A stretch of 64,000 nt of DNA, taken from Planctomycetota bacterium. GTDB taxonomy: Bacteria; Planctomycetota; Planctomycetia; Pirellulales; Pirellulaceae. A model generated the notes under the pieces. The model saw only the letters and a list, made by a program, of their open reading frames with translations. It had not been told where the DNA came from and ran no database searches. Where the stretch lies: assembly GCA_026692905.1 (NCBI GenBank), contig JAPLNL010000112.1:38865-102864 (forward strand), written 5' to 3'. The translations under genes and the position numbers were made by a program. Positions 8,170 through 17,226 of this stretch are shown piece after piece. Numbering within the stretch: position 1 is the first letter of the stretch; every line of letters starts with the position of its first letter.

Positions 8170-8877
8170 CTATTCCGAGACGTAAATGTTCTTAAACTGA
8201 ACTTTCATCGGAGGTCCGGCATGCAGTTGGAGAGCAACGATCCCCTCGGATGCACGTTTGTCAATTTGGTTATCCTGCAACTCGGACATCAATACACCAT
8301 TGATGTAGTGTTGGCACACATTACCTTTGGCAACGATTCGATAGGTGTTCCAGTCATCCACCTTGAACTTGCTGCGAAGTGCATCCGAATCCCCGGTTGA
8401 GCCGACGACATTGAGCTTTCCGTCCGCGCCTACGGAAACGATTTGGCCGCGCTGGACCAAGATTCCTCGCCCTCTCTCTTCGTAATTGATTCCAACGAAA
8501 CTATTCTGCTTGACGTCTTTTTGCGAGTCGATGTCAGCTTGGTATCCGCCGACGATAAACTTGTCCGCATCGACTAGCTTGGATCGATATTGGATTCCTG
8601 AGTTTCCACCTGTGATTTTGAATTCGCAATTGAGCTCAAAGTCTGCAACCTTCTTTTCGTAGACCAAAAACGTGTTGTTCTTCAGTGGAGCATCCTTGAG
8701 GCTTTCGCCCGTGATGGCTCCGTCCTCAACTCGCCAATTGGCAGGCAATCCGGCCCAGCCTGTGAGGGTAGTGCCATCAAATATTTTCTTGCCTTTGGGA
8801 GCTTCTTGAGCCACAACCGTGGTGGCAAACGAAAAAGCGGAAAGACAAACGACTGTAGCGAAATGGAACCATTTCAT
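8170..8877 (-). CDS. Secreted DUF1080 (3-keto-disaccharide hydrolase fold) protein
   Basis: 235 residues with a signal peptide (residues 1-23, ending VVAQ) followed by one DUF1080 domain of concanavalin-like jelly-roll fold. Family landmarks seen are KIFDGTTLTGWAG, NSGIQYRS in the middle and VQFKNIYV at the end. Family members act on 3-keto-glycosides or bind sugars in the periplasm. Planctomycetes carry many copies. Length is that of a single-domain member. Substrate unknown. Confidence 0.88.
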   Translation of the reverse strand: MKWFHFATVVCLSAFSFATTVVAQEAPKGKKIFDGTTLTGWAGLPANWRVEDGAITGESLKDAPLKNNTFLVYEKKVADFELNCEFKITGGNSGIQYRSKLVDADKFIVGGYQADIDSQKDVKQNSFVGINYEERGRGILVQRGQIVSVGADGKLNVVGSTGDSDALRSKFKVDDWNTYRIVAKGNVCQHYINGVLMSELQDNQIDKRASEGIVALQLHAGPPMKVQFKNIYVSE

Positions 8878-8904
8878 GGTTGATACTCCGAGGGGCTAGT
8901 TTTC

Positions 8905-10206
8905 TTACGAAATGAGAGTTAGTCGAACTTTCGTTGCACGATCGTCCGATACGGAAAGAACTTTTGCAATAGCGTTAGGGAACTCAATAACATCGCCGGC
9001 GACTAACAGCCGCTCCGCTTTGTCAAGGAGAAGACCCGACATTGTATCAACATCTGCATACTCAAAACGGATGCCAAGTCGATTTTCGACGTCTTGAACG
9101 GCAGTCGAACCCAAGATAATAAAGCTATCCGATCCATCTGGGACAATTTCCGGATCTTCGATGTCAAATTCGTCAGCAACTTCGCCGATGATTTCTTCCA
9201 GCACATTCTCCAAGGTCACGATACCGATCATCATGCCGTATTCGTCAACGACGAAGGCCATGTGTTGGTGGGTGCCTTGAAAATGCCGAAGCAGTTTACT
9301 GATCGGCATATTCTCCGGGACTTTTTTGGGCGGTCGCATCAACGATTTCCAATCGAAGCCATCGTTGATGGTTTCGCCTGAGATATCTTTGACGTGAAGT
9401 ACCCCAAGAACGTCATCCAATGAGCCGTCGCAAATGGGATAGCGAGTGTGCTTGGTACGGTGAATCATGGCTAACGTCACATCGGTTTTCTCATTGATAT
9501 CGACAAAATCGACATCGGTCCGAGAAACCATAATGCGCCTGCAGACCAAGTCTGCGAACTCGAAAACGGCGTTGATCAGGCTGTGTTCGCTACCGGTCAA
9601 GTTGCCATGCACATGGGCTTCTCGCAACAAGGCCCGAATCTCTTCTTCGGTGTAGGGAATCGAACTTTTGCTGGATTCACTGGAGCCAAACATCTTCAAC
9701 AGCCAAGTTGTTGAGACATTCAGGCTTTGCATTAAAGGATAAGTTGCGATAAAGAAAATCTGCAACGGGACCGCACAGGCTAGCAAAATGGTTTCCGGCT
9801 TCCTAATTGCGAAAATCTTGGGAGCCTGCTCACCGATCACCAAGTGAAGGGCCGTCACAAAAGTAAACGAGATCGCAAAAGCAACCGCATGAATGATGGC
9901 TTCCGATTGGATTTGAAGAGCGTGCAGTAGCGGCTCGACCAGTTTTGCAAACGCGGGTTCCCCAATCGTTCCAAGAGCCAACGACGCCATCGTGATGCCT
10001 AGTTGGCATGCTGACAGCGACTGCTCTAGTCGTTGCGCGAGCCAACGGGCCGTGCGAGAAAAGAGTTTTCTATTGGCAACGAGTTGTTCGATTCGTCCCA
10101 AACGAACCTTAACCAGCGAAAATTCCGCGGCGACAAAGAAACCGTTCACAAGCACCAAAAGCAAAGCGACCAGGATCTTAACTAGATCCGGAAACCAATC
10201 AGGCAT
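8905..10206 (-). CDS. CorC/HlyC family membrane protein (DUF21 + CBS pair)
   Basis: 433 residues. Residues 1-190 are a DUF21/CNNM transmembrane domain with several helices (VALLLVLVNGFFVAAEFSLVKVR at the start). Residues about 205-330 hold a CBS pair (YPICDGSLDDVLGVLHVKDI and MAFVVDEYGMMIGIVTLENVLEEIIGE), and the C-terminus is a CorC_HlyC transporter-associated domain. Members are magnesium or cobalt efflux transporters or regulators, though often annotated hemolysin. It lies 27 bases upstream of the DUF1080 gene on the same strand and may be cotranscribed with it. Confidence 0.9.
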   Translation of the reverse strand: MPDWFPDLVKILVALLLVLVNGFFVAAEFSLVKVRLGRIEQLVANRKLFSRTARWLAQRLEQSLSACQLGITMASLALGTIGEPAFAKLVEPLLHALQIQSEAIIHAVAFAISFTFVTALHLVIGEQAPKIFAIRKPETILLACAVPLQIFFIATYPLMQSLNVSTTWLLKMFGSSESSKSSIPYTEEEIRALLREAHVHGNLTGSEHSLINAVFEFADLVCRRIMVSRTDVDFVDINEKTDVTLAMIHRTKHTRYPICDGSLDDVLGVLHVKDISGETINDGFDWKSLMRPPKKVPENMPISKLLRHFQGTHQHMAFVVDEYGMMIGIVTLENVLEEIIGEVADEFDIEDPEIVPDGSDSFIILGSTAVQDVENRLGIRFEYADVDTMSGLLLDKAERLLVAGDVIEFPNAIAKVLSVSDDRATKVRLTLIS

Positions 10207-10625
10207 TGGAAAGAAGTACTAACCTCAACATTGGGAAAACATAGGACGCAAACCGTTCGTCCACTTGTCTACTAGTGTAGCTCATTGGCTACGTGCGGTG
10301 TGGTCAACCCGACTCTTACTCGCTTTTTTTGCTTAACTTGTGGCCTGAGGTAACGACCTACCTCGATGCGAGCGGCGGGCAAAATCCCTCTAGCACGGTT
10401 GCAAACGAGTGATTCTACGATCCCATTCACTGGGCTGTCCGTCGTGCCAATTTATAAATTTTACTAGCTTGCCCGCTTGCGCGTCGTGATGCAGACGTTT
10501 TCATGTTGCCCGTCTTCTTGGAACAAACGGAGAATTTTACGTAATCCCACTTGAACGAAAATCCGATACTCCGATTGGAATTGCCAGGAAATTAGGTGCA
10601 CTTTCCCCTTCGCCAGGTACGGAGA
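10207..10625. other. Gene-free interval
   Basis: About 420 bases between two divergent genes. Apart from a family B repeat fragment (10463-10488) I see no coding, RNA or clear promoter signal. An A+T-rich stretch at about 10450-10463 could be promoter DNA for the BON gene. Confidence 0.5.
10463..10488. repeat. Palindromic repeat family B, degenerate single arm
   Basis: ACTAGCTTGC followed by a partial duplication and CGCTTGCGCGTCGTG. It matches the family B arm (GCACGACGCGCAAGCTAG reversed) seen at 17.0, 44.2 and 63.9 kb, but with 4 inserted bases and no opposite arm. Confidence 0.65.
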
Positions 10626-10925
10626 ATGCGAATGATCGGCAAGAGTTCAGAACTTGGTTCCGGCCTCTCCACGAGTTTATCCAATAGAAAGCACCGCAGC
10701 ATGCAAGCAGGACCACTATTGCACCGAATCGACACCGCAATTCGAAAGAATCCGTATCTCTTAAACCGCCGAGTCTTCCTGGAAAGTGCCCATGGAAAAA
10801 TAACCCTACGCGGAAAGGTTGATTCCTACTACCAAAAGCAAATGGTTCAAGAAATTCTAAGGGGAATGGATGGAATCGCCGAAATCAGCAACCAGCTCGA
10901 GGTCGATGAGTACGCGTCGACCTAG
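10626..10925 (+). CDS. Small BON-domain protein
   Basis: 99 residues. From about residue 28 to the end it is a BON domain: RIDTAIRKNPYLLNRRVFLESAHGKI, then LRGKVDSYYQKQMVQEILRGMDGI and ISNQLEV, the usual alpha/beta pattern thought to bind phospholipid or polymers. No signal peptide or membrane helix, so a cytoplasmic place is likely, unlike the periplasmic OsmY group. ATG at 10626 is taken after GGAGAATGCGA; ATGs at 10596 and 10632 are alternatives. Its end meets the end of the MsrP remnant on the other strand. Confidence 0.7.
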   Translation: MRMIGKSSELGSGLSTSLSNRKHRSMQAGPLLHRIDTAIRKNPYLLNRRVFLESAHGKITLRGKVDSYYQKQMVQEILRGMDGIAEISNQLEVDEYAST

Positions 10926-11179
10926 TAGGAGACGGTTGACGTCTCATTCACACGCCAACCTTGGACCAAAAGCTCCTCGGCGGAGCGTTGCTCTTTGGCC
11001 ACTTGAAGTTCCGTTGCCTGACTGGTTTCAAACTTGGCAACCGGATTAAACCAACGGTATGTAGCGGCAGTTCCCATGGCTGTCCCTGCGGCCAAACCTG
11101 CCCGCATGAGGCGACGACGATTGAAATACAAAGAAAGGGGCGTGACCTCATCCACAGAAACCTTCGGAACATCTTGCAT
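10922..11179 (-). pseudogene. N-terminal remnant of MsrP (YedY) molybdoprotein
   Basis: 85 residues reading VDEVTPLSLYFNRRRLMRAG, the usual MsrP opening with a Tat signal (NRRRLMRAGLAAGTAMG), then a linker, ending at TSTVSY and a TAG. In full MsrP (over 300 residues) the linker is followed by a conserved SYNNFYEF-like motif and the molybdopterin domain, all absent here. The break falls at the start of that motif and the BON gene occupies the adjoining DNA on the other strand. Most likely a deletion remnant. A functional short Tat-exported peptide cannot be excluded. No msrQ is nearby. Confidence 0.55.
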
Positions 11180-11353
11180 ATCGTTTCTCCAAAACTAGAC
11201 CGTCAACACCTAATGGTGACTACTTGGCGCCATCCTTCATCATCTTATCGTCTTTCATCATCTACAGCAGCTCGAATCGCCTCGATCAACGCCTCGAGTT
11301 CGTAGCGACCGCAGGAATGGGATTCTTTGGGCAAGGCAATTTTGCTCGAGCGT

Positions 11354-12550
11354 CTAGCGAGTCGTGAACGAAGGCTTAGGCACCAAACTACACTGATTGA
11401 GATACCTCGCCAATGCAATGGTGCGTGCAAGTCTCCTATGAGCCCTTCCTGGGCCTGATGAATTGTCGAAGCTTACGTTAAGAGCAGTCAACAGTTCCTC
11501 GATTGTTCCGTTTTTCTGGCCCCGATGAAGTTGAATGCTTTTCAGATAAATTCTTCGGTGCGGTGGACCGCCAACGACATCTAGGAGATTGAAGCAGTTC
11601 GCGAAGTAATAGGCCAAGGTGTCGTTCGGCCTTAGAAACAACTCCCATTCCAGCCGCAGCTTCTCCATTGGAATCGCATTGGAAAACGTGTCCTCAGGGA
11701 GCTCCAAGTGCTTGAAAAACGATGGGGAAGGTTTGCGGCATGGAGCAATGGTTCGCTCGAATCGTTCGCCACTGACGAGCCTTTCGGCAACCCATAGGAC
11801 AGGTGTTCGAGTACGGTCCGCTCCTTCGTTGGCGACCTCGTCCACGCCTGGGCCGGTTTCACCATAAACAACCACCACGTTTGCTAGATCGTCCCTTAGA
11901 ATCTTCGGAATATTGAGCGGTGCCCGCGGTCGTCGTTTTCGTCTAACGCTATCCGCTGATTTTGGATGGGCCATTTGATTCGCGACCATGAACTCAAATG
12001 CCGCAAGCAGTTTTTCGAATCCCACCGTTTCCGGTTCTAAAAATCGCAAGGCAGCCACCGTCGCCTCTAGCGTCGAAAGAAACAAAACGTCAGGCTCTCG
12101 GCGGATTCCGTAGCGACTTGGCTCCGTCGGTGCTAATCGAACTTTGCGGAGTGCTTGAAGTTGCGGAATGTCGCGAAACAACGTTTTGGTGTGGTGCCAT
12201 GTCCCATCCAAAATGACCAATTGCTTCGGCCTCTCATGATCAGGAAGTTCTTCCAGTATTTGCGACCCATGGCCGGGATACAAAAGCCCCGTTTCCTTCG
12301 TGAATGGCGTCCTTGAGAGGATTTTGCTCAGGCCCTCGATATGGTCGACGATCATGTTCGAGTTGCGTAGCGATTTTTGGAGAATGCGAGCTGTGTTAAA
12401 GGGATGAAAGCGCTCGCGCATGTGTTGAAAGATCAAAACATCCGTTCGGTTGTCGATGGTTGGAATCTGATTGCAAAAGCAAAGGTCTATTGGGCGATAG
12501 CATTCATAGCACCGCTCGCGCCAAGCTTGGACATGTTGCTCGTCGGGCAT
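11354..12550 (-). CDS. DTW-domain tRNA aminocarboxypropyltransferase with C-terminal extension
   Basis: 398 residues. Residues 10-195 match the DTW family (TapT/TuaA type), which adds an acp group from SAM to uridine in tRNA. Seen are an N-terminal Cys cluster CYECYRPIDLCFC and the signature VILDGTWHHTK. Family members are usually about 200-250 residues; here some 190 extra residues follow, beginning after a basic linker RRKRRPR, with WVAERLVSGERF and FLRPNDTLAYY segments I do not recognise. ATG 12550 is chosen because it follows the mlaD stop by 1 base; a TTG 15 bases upstream is possible. It is the last gene of the mla operon. Confidence 0.78.
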   Translation of the reverse strand: MPDEQHVQAWRERCYECYRPIDLCFCNQIPTIDNRTDVLIFQHMRERFHPFNTARILQKSLRNSNMIVDHIEGLSKILSRTPFTKETGLLYPGHGSQILEELPDHERPKQLVILDGTWHHTKTLFRDIPQLQALRKVRLAPTEPSRYGIRREPDVLFLSTLEATVAALRFLEPETVGFEKLLAAFEFMVANQMAHPKSADSVRRKRRPRAPLNIPKILRDDLANVVVVYGETGPGVDEVANEGADRTRTPVLWVAERLVSGERFERTIAPCRKPSPSFFKHLELPEDTFSNAIPMEKLRLEWELFLRPNDTLAYYFANCFNLLDVVGGPPHRRIYLKSIQLHRGQKNGTIEELLTALNVSFDNSSGPGRAHRRLARTIALARYLNQCSLVPKPSFTTR

Positions 12551-12551
12551 T

Positions 12552-13829
12552 CTACTTGAGTCCAACTCCGCGAGGTCGACCGCTGATGGTACCCTTAAGA
12601 TCGATCAACGCTCCGGGGTTGCGTGCTATCTTGTCGGAGAATACCCGAACGTCGCCGATGATTGGCTGTAGTCTTTGAGTCAGTATTTCCACGTTCGCTG
12701 AAGCCGTTTGGATGTTTTGAAGAGTCTGATTGACTTTGTACGCAATCTGCGGGTTGTCGACCAACTCGGCAACCGTGCCTCGGCTGTTGTTCAAGCGAGT
12801 CGTGAACCTTTTTAGATCCACAGATAGGGCATTCAGATTCTCGAGAGCGTTGACGGCGTTTGCAACCAGGACTTCGCTGTTTTGGCTGACTGGCTCAGTG
12901 ATCTCGGCGATGTTTTCGATGGCGGTGTTGGCGTTGTCGACCGCTTTGCGAATGGTCTCGCCGATCCCTTCAAACTCCTTGCCGAGCCCTTCGAGGCTGG
13001 CGCTGAATTGCTCAAAACCTTTGAGGGTGCGTTGGGTTTGAGCGAGTGTTGATTGCGCTTCTTTGAAAATACCTGGAACTTCAGCAAGGGCGTTGGCGAT
13101 TGCATCGGGAATCTGTGCTCTCTCAACTTGCTTTGCCACTTTTCCAATGTCATTGACCGTCGTCTTGACAACTTCTGAGGTTTCTTTGATGCTCGTGACC
13201 ATATCACGAATCGGGCCATCACCATCGCCGATCACTTCCTGCATTGAAGCGCCGATTTTGTCAAACCGTTGCAAGGTAATATTGACTGTTGACATCAGCG
13301 GAAGCAACGATTGTTCGACTCTCACTAAAGATTCGAATGGGTCCGGTGCGACTTCGCCGCCTGTTGAATAGAAAGCATCCGTGATGATCTCGTTGATGGG
13401 AGCCGCTTCACTTGCATCGAGAATCCCGTCTGGAGGCGTTCCCTGGGTTCCATCGAATCGGCGTAGATTGGATTCTGGCGTGCCGGCAATAAACTCGATG
13501 ACAGCGTCGCCTGTGATAATCGAACCGCTCAAAATCTTGGGTACTTCGCCCTTGCGCAATTCAACTTTTCGGTCAAGCTCCATGCGAACGATGACCCCTT
13601 TGTCTCCAGGCTGAAGTGCAATGCTGGAAACGCGGCCAATCAGCACTCCGTTTTTTCGGACGGGAGTATCCACAGCAACGCGGGGGGCCGTTGGGAAATT
13701 GAAGCTAACTCGATTGCGATCGACCCAAAGTGTTGGGACAGCGCCAAAGAATGCAATCAACAGCACTCCGATGATCGCGGAGGCCATGACCAAAACTCCA
13801 ACGCCAAAACGATAGCCGCTTTCTTCCAT
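12552..13829 (-). CDS. mlaD: MlaD-like MCE-domain protein
   Basis: 425 residues, the substrate-binding subunit of an Mla-type lipid transporter. One N-terminal membrane helix (residues 10-32) anchors it, followed by an MCE domain (about 38-130; VAVDTPVRKNGVLIGRVSSI is the family's opening). Residues 150-420 are largely helical and likely a long periplasmic coiled needle or stalk, longer than the 180 residues of E. coli MlaD. It starts 2 bases after the mlaF stop. Confidence 0.88.
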   Translation of the reverse strand: MEESGYRFGVGVLVMASAIIGVLLIAFFGAVPTLWVDRNRVSFNFPTAPRVAVDTPVRKNGVLIGRVSSIALQPGDKGVIVRMELDRKVELRKGEVPKILSGSIITGDAVIEFIAGTPESNLRRFDGTQGTPPDGILDASEAAPINEIITDAFYSTGGEVAPDPFESLVRVEQSLLPLMSTVNITLQRFDKIGASMQEVIGDGDGPIRDMVTSIKETSEVVKTTVNDIGKVAKQVERAQIPDAIANALAEVPGIFKEAQSTLAQTQRTLKGFEQFSASLEGLGKEFEGIGETIRKAVDNANTAIENIAEITEPVSQNSEVLVANAVNALENLNALSVDLKRFTTRLNNSRGTVAELVDNPQIAYKVNQTLQNIQTASANVEILTQRLQPIIGDVRVFSDKIARNPGALIDLKGTISGRPRGVGLK

Positions 13830-13831
13830 GA

Positions 13832-14743
13832 TTATTCCTCGTCCATTCCATCGTCGTGATTGGGATCGACTCTACCAAACGTGTCGGCGGGGCCTTTGCT
13901 GCGGGAGGCTAACATTTCCATGAGTCGTTCGCCAGCTTCTCCTTTTACAAATTGGCTGACCCTGCGATCTTTTGTGCTCTCCAAAGCCGATGGCGGGCCA
14001 TCGAAGAGTATCTGAGATTCCCCATGCTCTAGCCTTGTGTAGGGATACAACATGATGATCCTATCCGCCACCTTGCGCGCTGAGTGCATATCGTGCGTCA
14101 CGATAATACTTGTGACAGGATAGCGTTTTCTGGTCCTCATCATCAGTTCATTGATCACGTCGCTCATGATCGGATCCAGTCCTGTGGTCGGCTCGTCGTA
14201 GAGCAATAGATCTGGTTCCAAAATCAAGGCCCTAGCGAGACCAACACGCTTTCTCATGCCGCCTGACAATTGGGAGGGGCGTTTCGGAAGAACGTTGCTT
14301 GGCAAGCCAACTTCGGCCAGTCGTTCCGAGATCAAGTTCTGTGCGGTTTTGCCCTTCGGGACGCCGTGTTGACGCAAAGGGAACGCGATGTTTTGGCTAA
14401 TAGTCATGCTGTCGAAGAGGGCTGCATTCTGGAAAACGAATCCAAATCGTTTCCTCAGGTTTGTCATTTCTTGGTCATCAAGTTTCTGAATGTCGTGGCC
14501 GTCGAAAACGACGCTACCCGAGGTAGGGCTTAGCAGTCCGACGAGGGCTTTAAGAAACATCGTTTTTCCGCAACCGCTCTCGCCGATGATTGCGATCGTT
14601 TCCCCTTTATTGACTTTGACCGAGATGTCCTTGAGGATGACTTGGCGACCAAATTGCAGCGACATACTTCGCGTCTCCAAAATGGGACGCTTGCCGTGAG
14701 GCAGAGCCGTGGATGTGATTTGGTCCAAGATCGATTCTTGCAT
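13832..14743 (-). CDS. mlaF: MlaF-like ABC transporter ATPase
   Basis: 303 residues. Walker A GESGCGKT, ABC signature LSGGMRKRVGLARAL, Walker B LLLYDEPTTGLDP and the switch His (VTHD) are all present, as in MlaF ATPases of phospholipid transport across the inner membrane. ATG at 14743 is chosen because it overlaps the mlaE stop as TGATG and codons further upstream make no family sense. The tail after residue 250 is longer than in E. coli. Confidence 0.92.
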   Translation of the reverse strand: MQESILDQITSTALPHGKRPILETRSMSLQFGRQVILKDISVKVNKGETIAIIGESGCGKTMFLKALVGLLSPTSGSVVFDGHDIQKLDDQEMTNLRKRFGFVFQNAALFDSMTISQNIAFPLRQHGVPKGKTAQNLISERLAEVGLPSNVLPKRPSQLSGGMRKRVGLARALILEPDLLLYDEPTTGLDPIMSDVINELMMRTRKRYPVTSIIVTHDMHSARKVADRIIMLYPYTRLEHGESQILFDGPPSALESTKDRRVSQFVKGEAGERLMEMLASRSKGPADTFGRVDPNHDDGMDEE

Positions 14744-15612
14744 CAGAATAGCTTTGCCCCAGTCGGCCAAATGGCAAAGTAAACAGCGTCCAAGAATATA
14801 TTGAGCACAATGTCCAGCAGCAGAATCATAACAAAGCTCTGCACGAATGCGGCGGTTGCAGCTCGACCAACCCCTTCTGCACCCGCTTGACAGTGAAAGC
14901 CACGGTAGCAACTAACCACTGCAATCGTTGCCCCAAAGAAGATGCTCTTGAAGACACCTGTGAACAAGTCAAAGCTACCCACAAATTCGCGGCTGTTTCG
15001 CAAGTACTGAGCATGATCGATTCCAAAGACGATGACGCTATAAAAGTAGCCGCCTACGATTCCCATGAAGTCAGCCATGATTGTCAAAGCAGGAATCAGC
15101 AAGACACATGCCAAAAAGCGAGGCACGACCAAGTAGTGGATCGGGTTTGCCCCCATGCTGATCAGTGCATCGATTTGCTCGGTAACTCGCATTGTACCCA
15201 AGACCGCTGCCATTGCGCTACCTACTCGACCAGCGAGCATGGTCGCCGCCAAAACCGGCCCGAGCTCACGGACGAGCGACATGTTAATGACTGCCCCAAG
15301 AAACGTTTCCATTCCAATGTTTTTGAACTGATGATAACTTTGAATGGCTAGAACCATCCCGATAAACGTGCCAGTGAGAGCAACAACGGGGAGACTAAGA
15401 ACGCCGACTGCATAGAAATTCGGCATGAGTGTTTCTCGCTTTGGTTTGGCGCGAAACATCCACAAAACCATCTGCCAACCAAAAATCGAAATATCCCCAA
15501 CCGTCGAAACTCCATCAATAACGACCGTGCCCCAAACCGACGCGAAACGATGAAGGCTGCTCAAGAGCCGACTTTGCGGTGAGTCCATGTTTGGGAACGG
15601 ATCGGTAGCCAT
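14743..15612 (-). CDS. mlaE: MlaE-like ABC transporter permease
   Basis: 289 residues, inner-membrane permease of the Mla lipid system. About five or six hydrophobic helices and the family core ELGPVLAATMLAGRVGSAMAAVLGTM followed by VTEQIDALISMGANP are clear. First gene of the operon mlaE-mlaF-mlaD-DTW. The next gene upstream is divergent, 282 bases away, so the promoter should lie within 15613-15894. Confidence 0.92.
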   Translation of the reverse strand: MATDPFPNMDSPQSRLLSSLHRFASVWGTVVIDGVSTVGDISIFGWQMVLWMFRAKPKRETLMPNFYAVGVLSLPVVALTGTFIGMVLAIQSYHQFKNIGMETFLGAVINMSLVRELGPVLAATMLAGRVGSAMAAVLGTMRVTEQIDALISMGANPIHYLVVPRFLACVLLIPALTIMADFMGIVGGYFYSVIVFGIDHAQYLRNSREFVGSFDLFTGVFKSIFFGATIAVVSCYRGFHCQAGAEGVGRAATAAFVQSFVMILLLDIVLNIFLDAVYFAIWPTGAKLF

Positions 15613-15894
15613 ATCCCTCAGTGTCGGCTGTTAAGACGCGTAACTTGAGCCGACTTTGACGAAAAAAGGGATTATGACGTTGGTGTCCCGGCTTCACACC
15701 GCTTTAACCGCAAAGGCGAGCGGCAGGACCAAATGTGTCGCGAATCCAGCTACGGTACTTTTCATTCCGCCGCTCGCCCAAAAGTGCGGTCGGTCGCCGA
15801 AAGGCCATACACCAGCGCTTGCCCAGAACGCTATAATCGCACACCCTCCCATTGAAAGAACAGAGAATCACCCACGAAAACTGTAGCTGGAAAC

Positions 15895-16980
15895 ATGAAT
15901 CAACGATTTTTGCTGTCATTTAGCCTATTCGCCTCGCTTTTCTTTTGCCAGGGGTGTGAAGAACCCAAGCCTATAGCCAACACCGGTGGGAAAAAGGTGG
16001 TTCAACAGTCGTTGAGCGAAGTTCAAGCCGAGAGCGCAGCTGGAATTGTCGAGGAAGCCAAGCCAGGAAAAGCCAAACCGAAGGCAAAGGACAAGGTTTC
16101 GCTGCTTTTGAACTGGTATCCCGAAGCAGAACACGGCGGTTTTTATGCCGCACAAGTTCACGGGATTTTTGAAAAGTATGGCTTGGATGTTGAAATTCGT
16201 CCCGGTGGAAAAACCACCGTTGTGGCCCAGGAACTCACGTTGGGACGAGTTCAATTTGGAGTTGGCAATGCAGATGACGTGCTTATCGCTCGGAATCAGG
16301 ATGTTCCAATGGTGGCCTTGATGGCACCCATCCAGAACGGACCTCGCTGCATTATGGTTCGAAAAGATTCAGGCATCACGGGTTTCGACGGTCTCAAGAA
16401 CCTGAAGCTTCAAATCGATTCTTCGCGTCCCTACGTGTCGTTTCTCAAGAGTAAGGGATTTCTAACCGAGGGGGTTGAAGTCGTGCCATACTTCGGTTCG
16501 GTCGCCATGCTGGTTGCCGAAAAGGGAGTTGCGACTCAGGGATACAGTTTCAGCGAGCCTTTTATGGCCCGGCAACAAGGAGTCGAAGTCACTGAGCTCA
16601 TGATGTCTGAGATTGGCTACAACCCATACGCAAGCCTGCTCGTCACCACGGAAAGTCTAATTTCCAAGGAGGAGGATATCTGCAAGCGGATGGTTCAAGC
16701 CAGTGTCGAAGGTTGGAAAAAGTATTTGGAATCGCCAGCCGAATCGAACAAAGTAATTTTGTCGAAAAACAAGCAGGGGTTGGAGAAGAACGCTTTGGAC
16801 TTTGGAGTTGAGGCTCTCAAGCCGCTTTGCATTCCTAGCGGTGCGACAGAAAATGTGGTTGGCTCGATGTCGGCGGAACGATGGACCGCCCTAGCGGAAA
16901 CTTTGTCATCGCTCAAGATCATTGACGCCGGGAAAGCCTCCGTGGAAAAGGCCTTTACTTTGCGTTTTTTAAGTCGGTAG
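15895..16980 (+). CDS. NMT1/THI5-type ABC substrate-binding lipoprotein
   Basis: 361 residues. A signal peptide ends in FFCQGC (Cys21), a probable lipid attachment site. Residues about 66-330 are an NMT1/THI5-like periplasmic binding domain: LLLNWYPEAEHGGFYAAQVHGIFEKYG is the classic opening, then IRPGG and FGVGNADDVLIARN. Relatives bind thiamine pyrimidine precursors, riboflavin, nitrate or sulfonates; the ligand cannot be told here. No permease or ATPase partner follows, so it is an orphan binding protein in this window. Confidence 0.85.
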   Translation: MNQRFLLSFSLFASLFFCQGCEEPKPIANTGGKKVVQQSLSEVQAESAAGIVEEAKPGKAKPKAKDKVSLLLNWYPEAEHGGFYAAQVHGIFEKYGLDVEIRPGGKTTVVAQELTLGRVQFGVGNADDVLIARNQDVPMVALMAPIQNGPRCIMVRKDSGITGFDGLKNLKLQIDSSRPYVSFLKSKGFLTEGVEVVPYFGSVAMLVAEKGVATQGYSFSEPFMARQQGVEVTELMMSEIGYNPYASLLVTTESLISKEEDICKRMVQASVEGWKKYLESPAESNKVILSKNKQGLEKNALDFGVEALKPLCIPSGATENVVGSMSAERWTALAETLSSLKIIDAGKASVEKAFTLRFLSR

Positions 16981-17034
16981 GGATGGCTCGACATTCTGGG
17001 TTTTGGCCTTTACATTGTTCGTGCGCCAAAAAAC

Positions 17035-17180
17035 CTAGCACGACGCGCAAGCTAGTGAATTCCACCATGAATTCTACTGAGAATTCCACTATGAATTCCA
17101 CTATGAATTCCACCATGAATTCCACTATGAATTCCACCATGAATTCCACCATGAATTCACTAGCTTGCGCGTCGTGCTAT
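17035..17180. repeat. Family B inverted repeat enclosing a 12-bp tandem array
   Basis: The arm GCACGACGCGCAAGCTAG (17038-17055) and its exact reverse complement near 17160-17177 face each other. Between them lie 8 units of 12 bases of the form GAATTCCAC(C/T)AT (17057-17152), and the outer arms run into the array through GAATTC. Units differ only at one or two bases. Read on the + strand the array would give Met-Asn-Ser-Thr repeats, but no gene start or family supports coding. It separates the binding-protein gene from hpt. Confidence 0.9.
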
Positions 17181-17226
17181 GCAGCTTGGCTTGCACCGAC
17201 TTTGACTTTAGCGAACGGCGAAAACC

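Noticed and set aside
14743..14911. 56-codon upstream extension of mlaF
   Set aside because: These codons overlap the end of mlaE in another frame and carry no family sequence; the TGATG-overlapping ATG is the natural start.
17057..17152. Possible CRISPR array
   Set aside because: Units are contiguous 12-base near-identical repeats with no spacers, and no cas genes are present.
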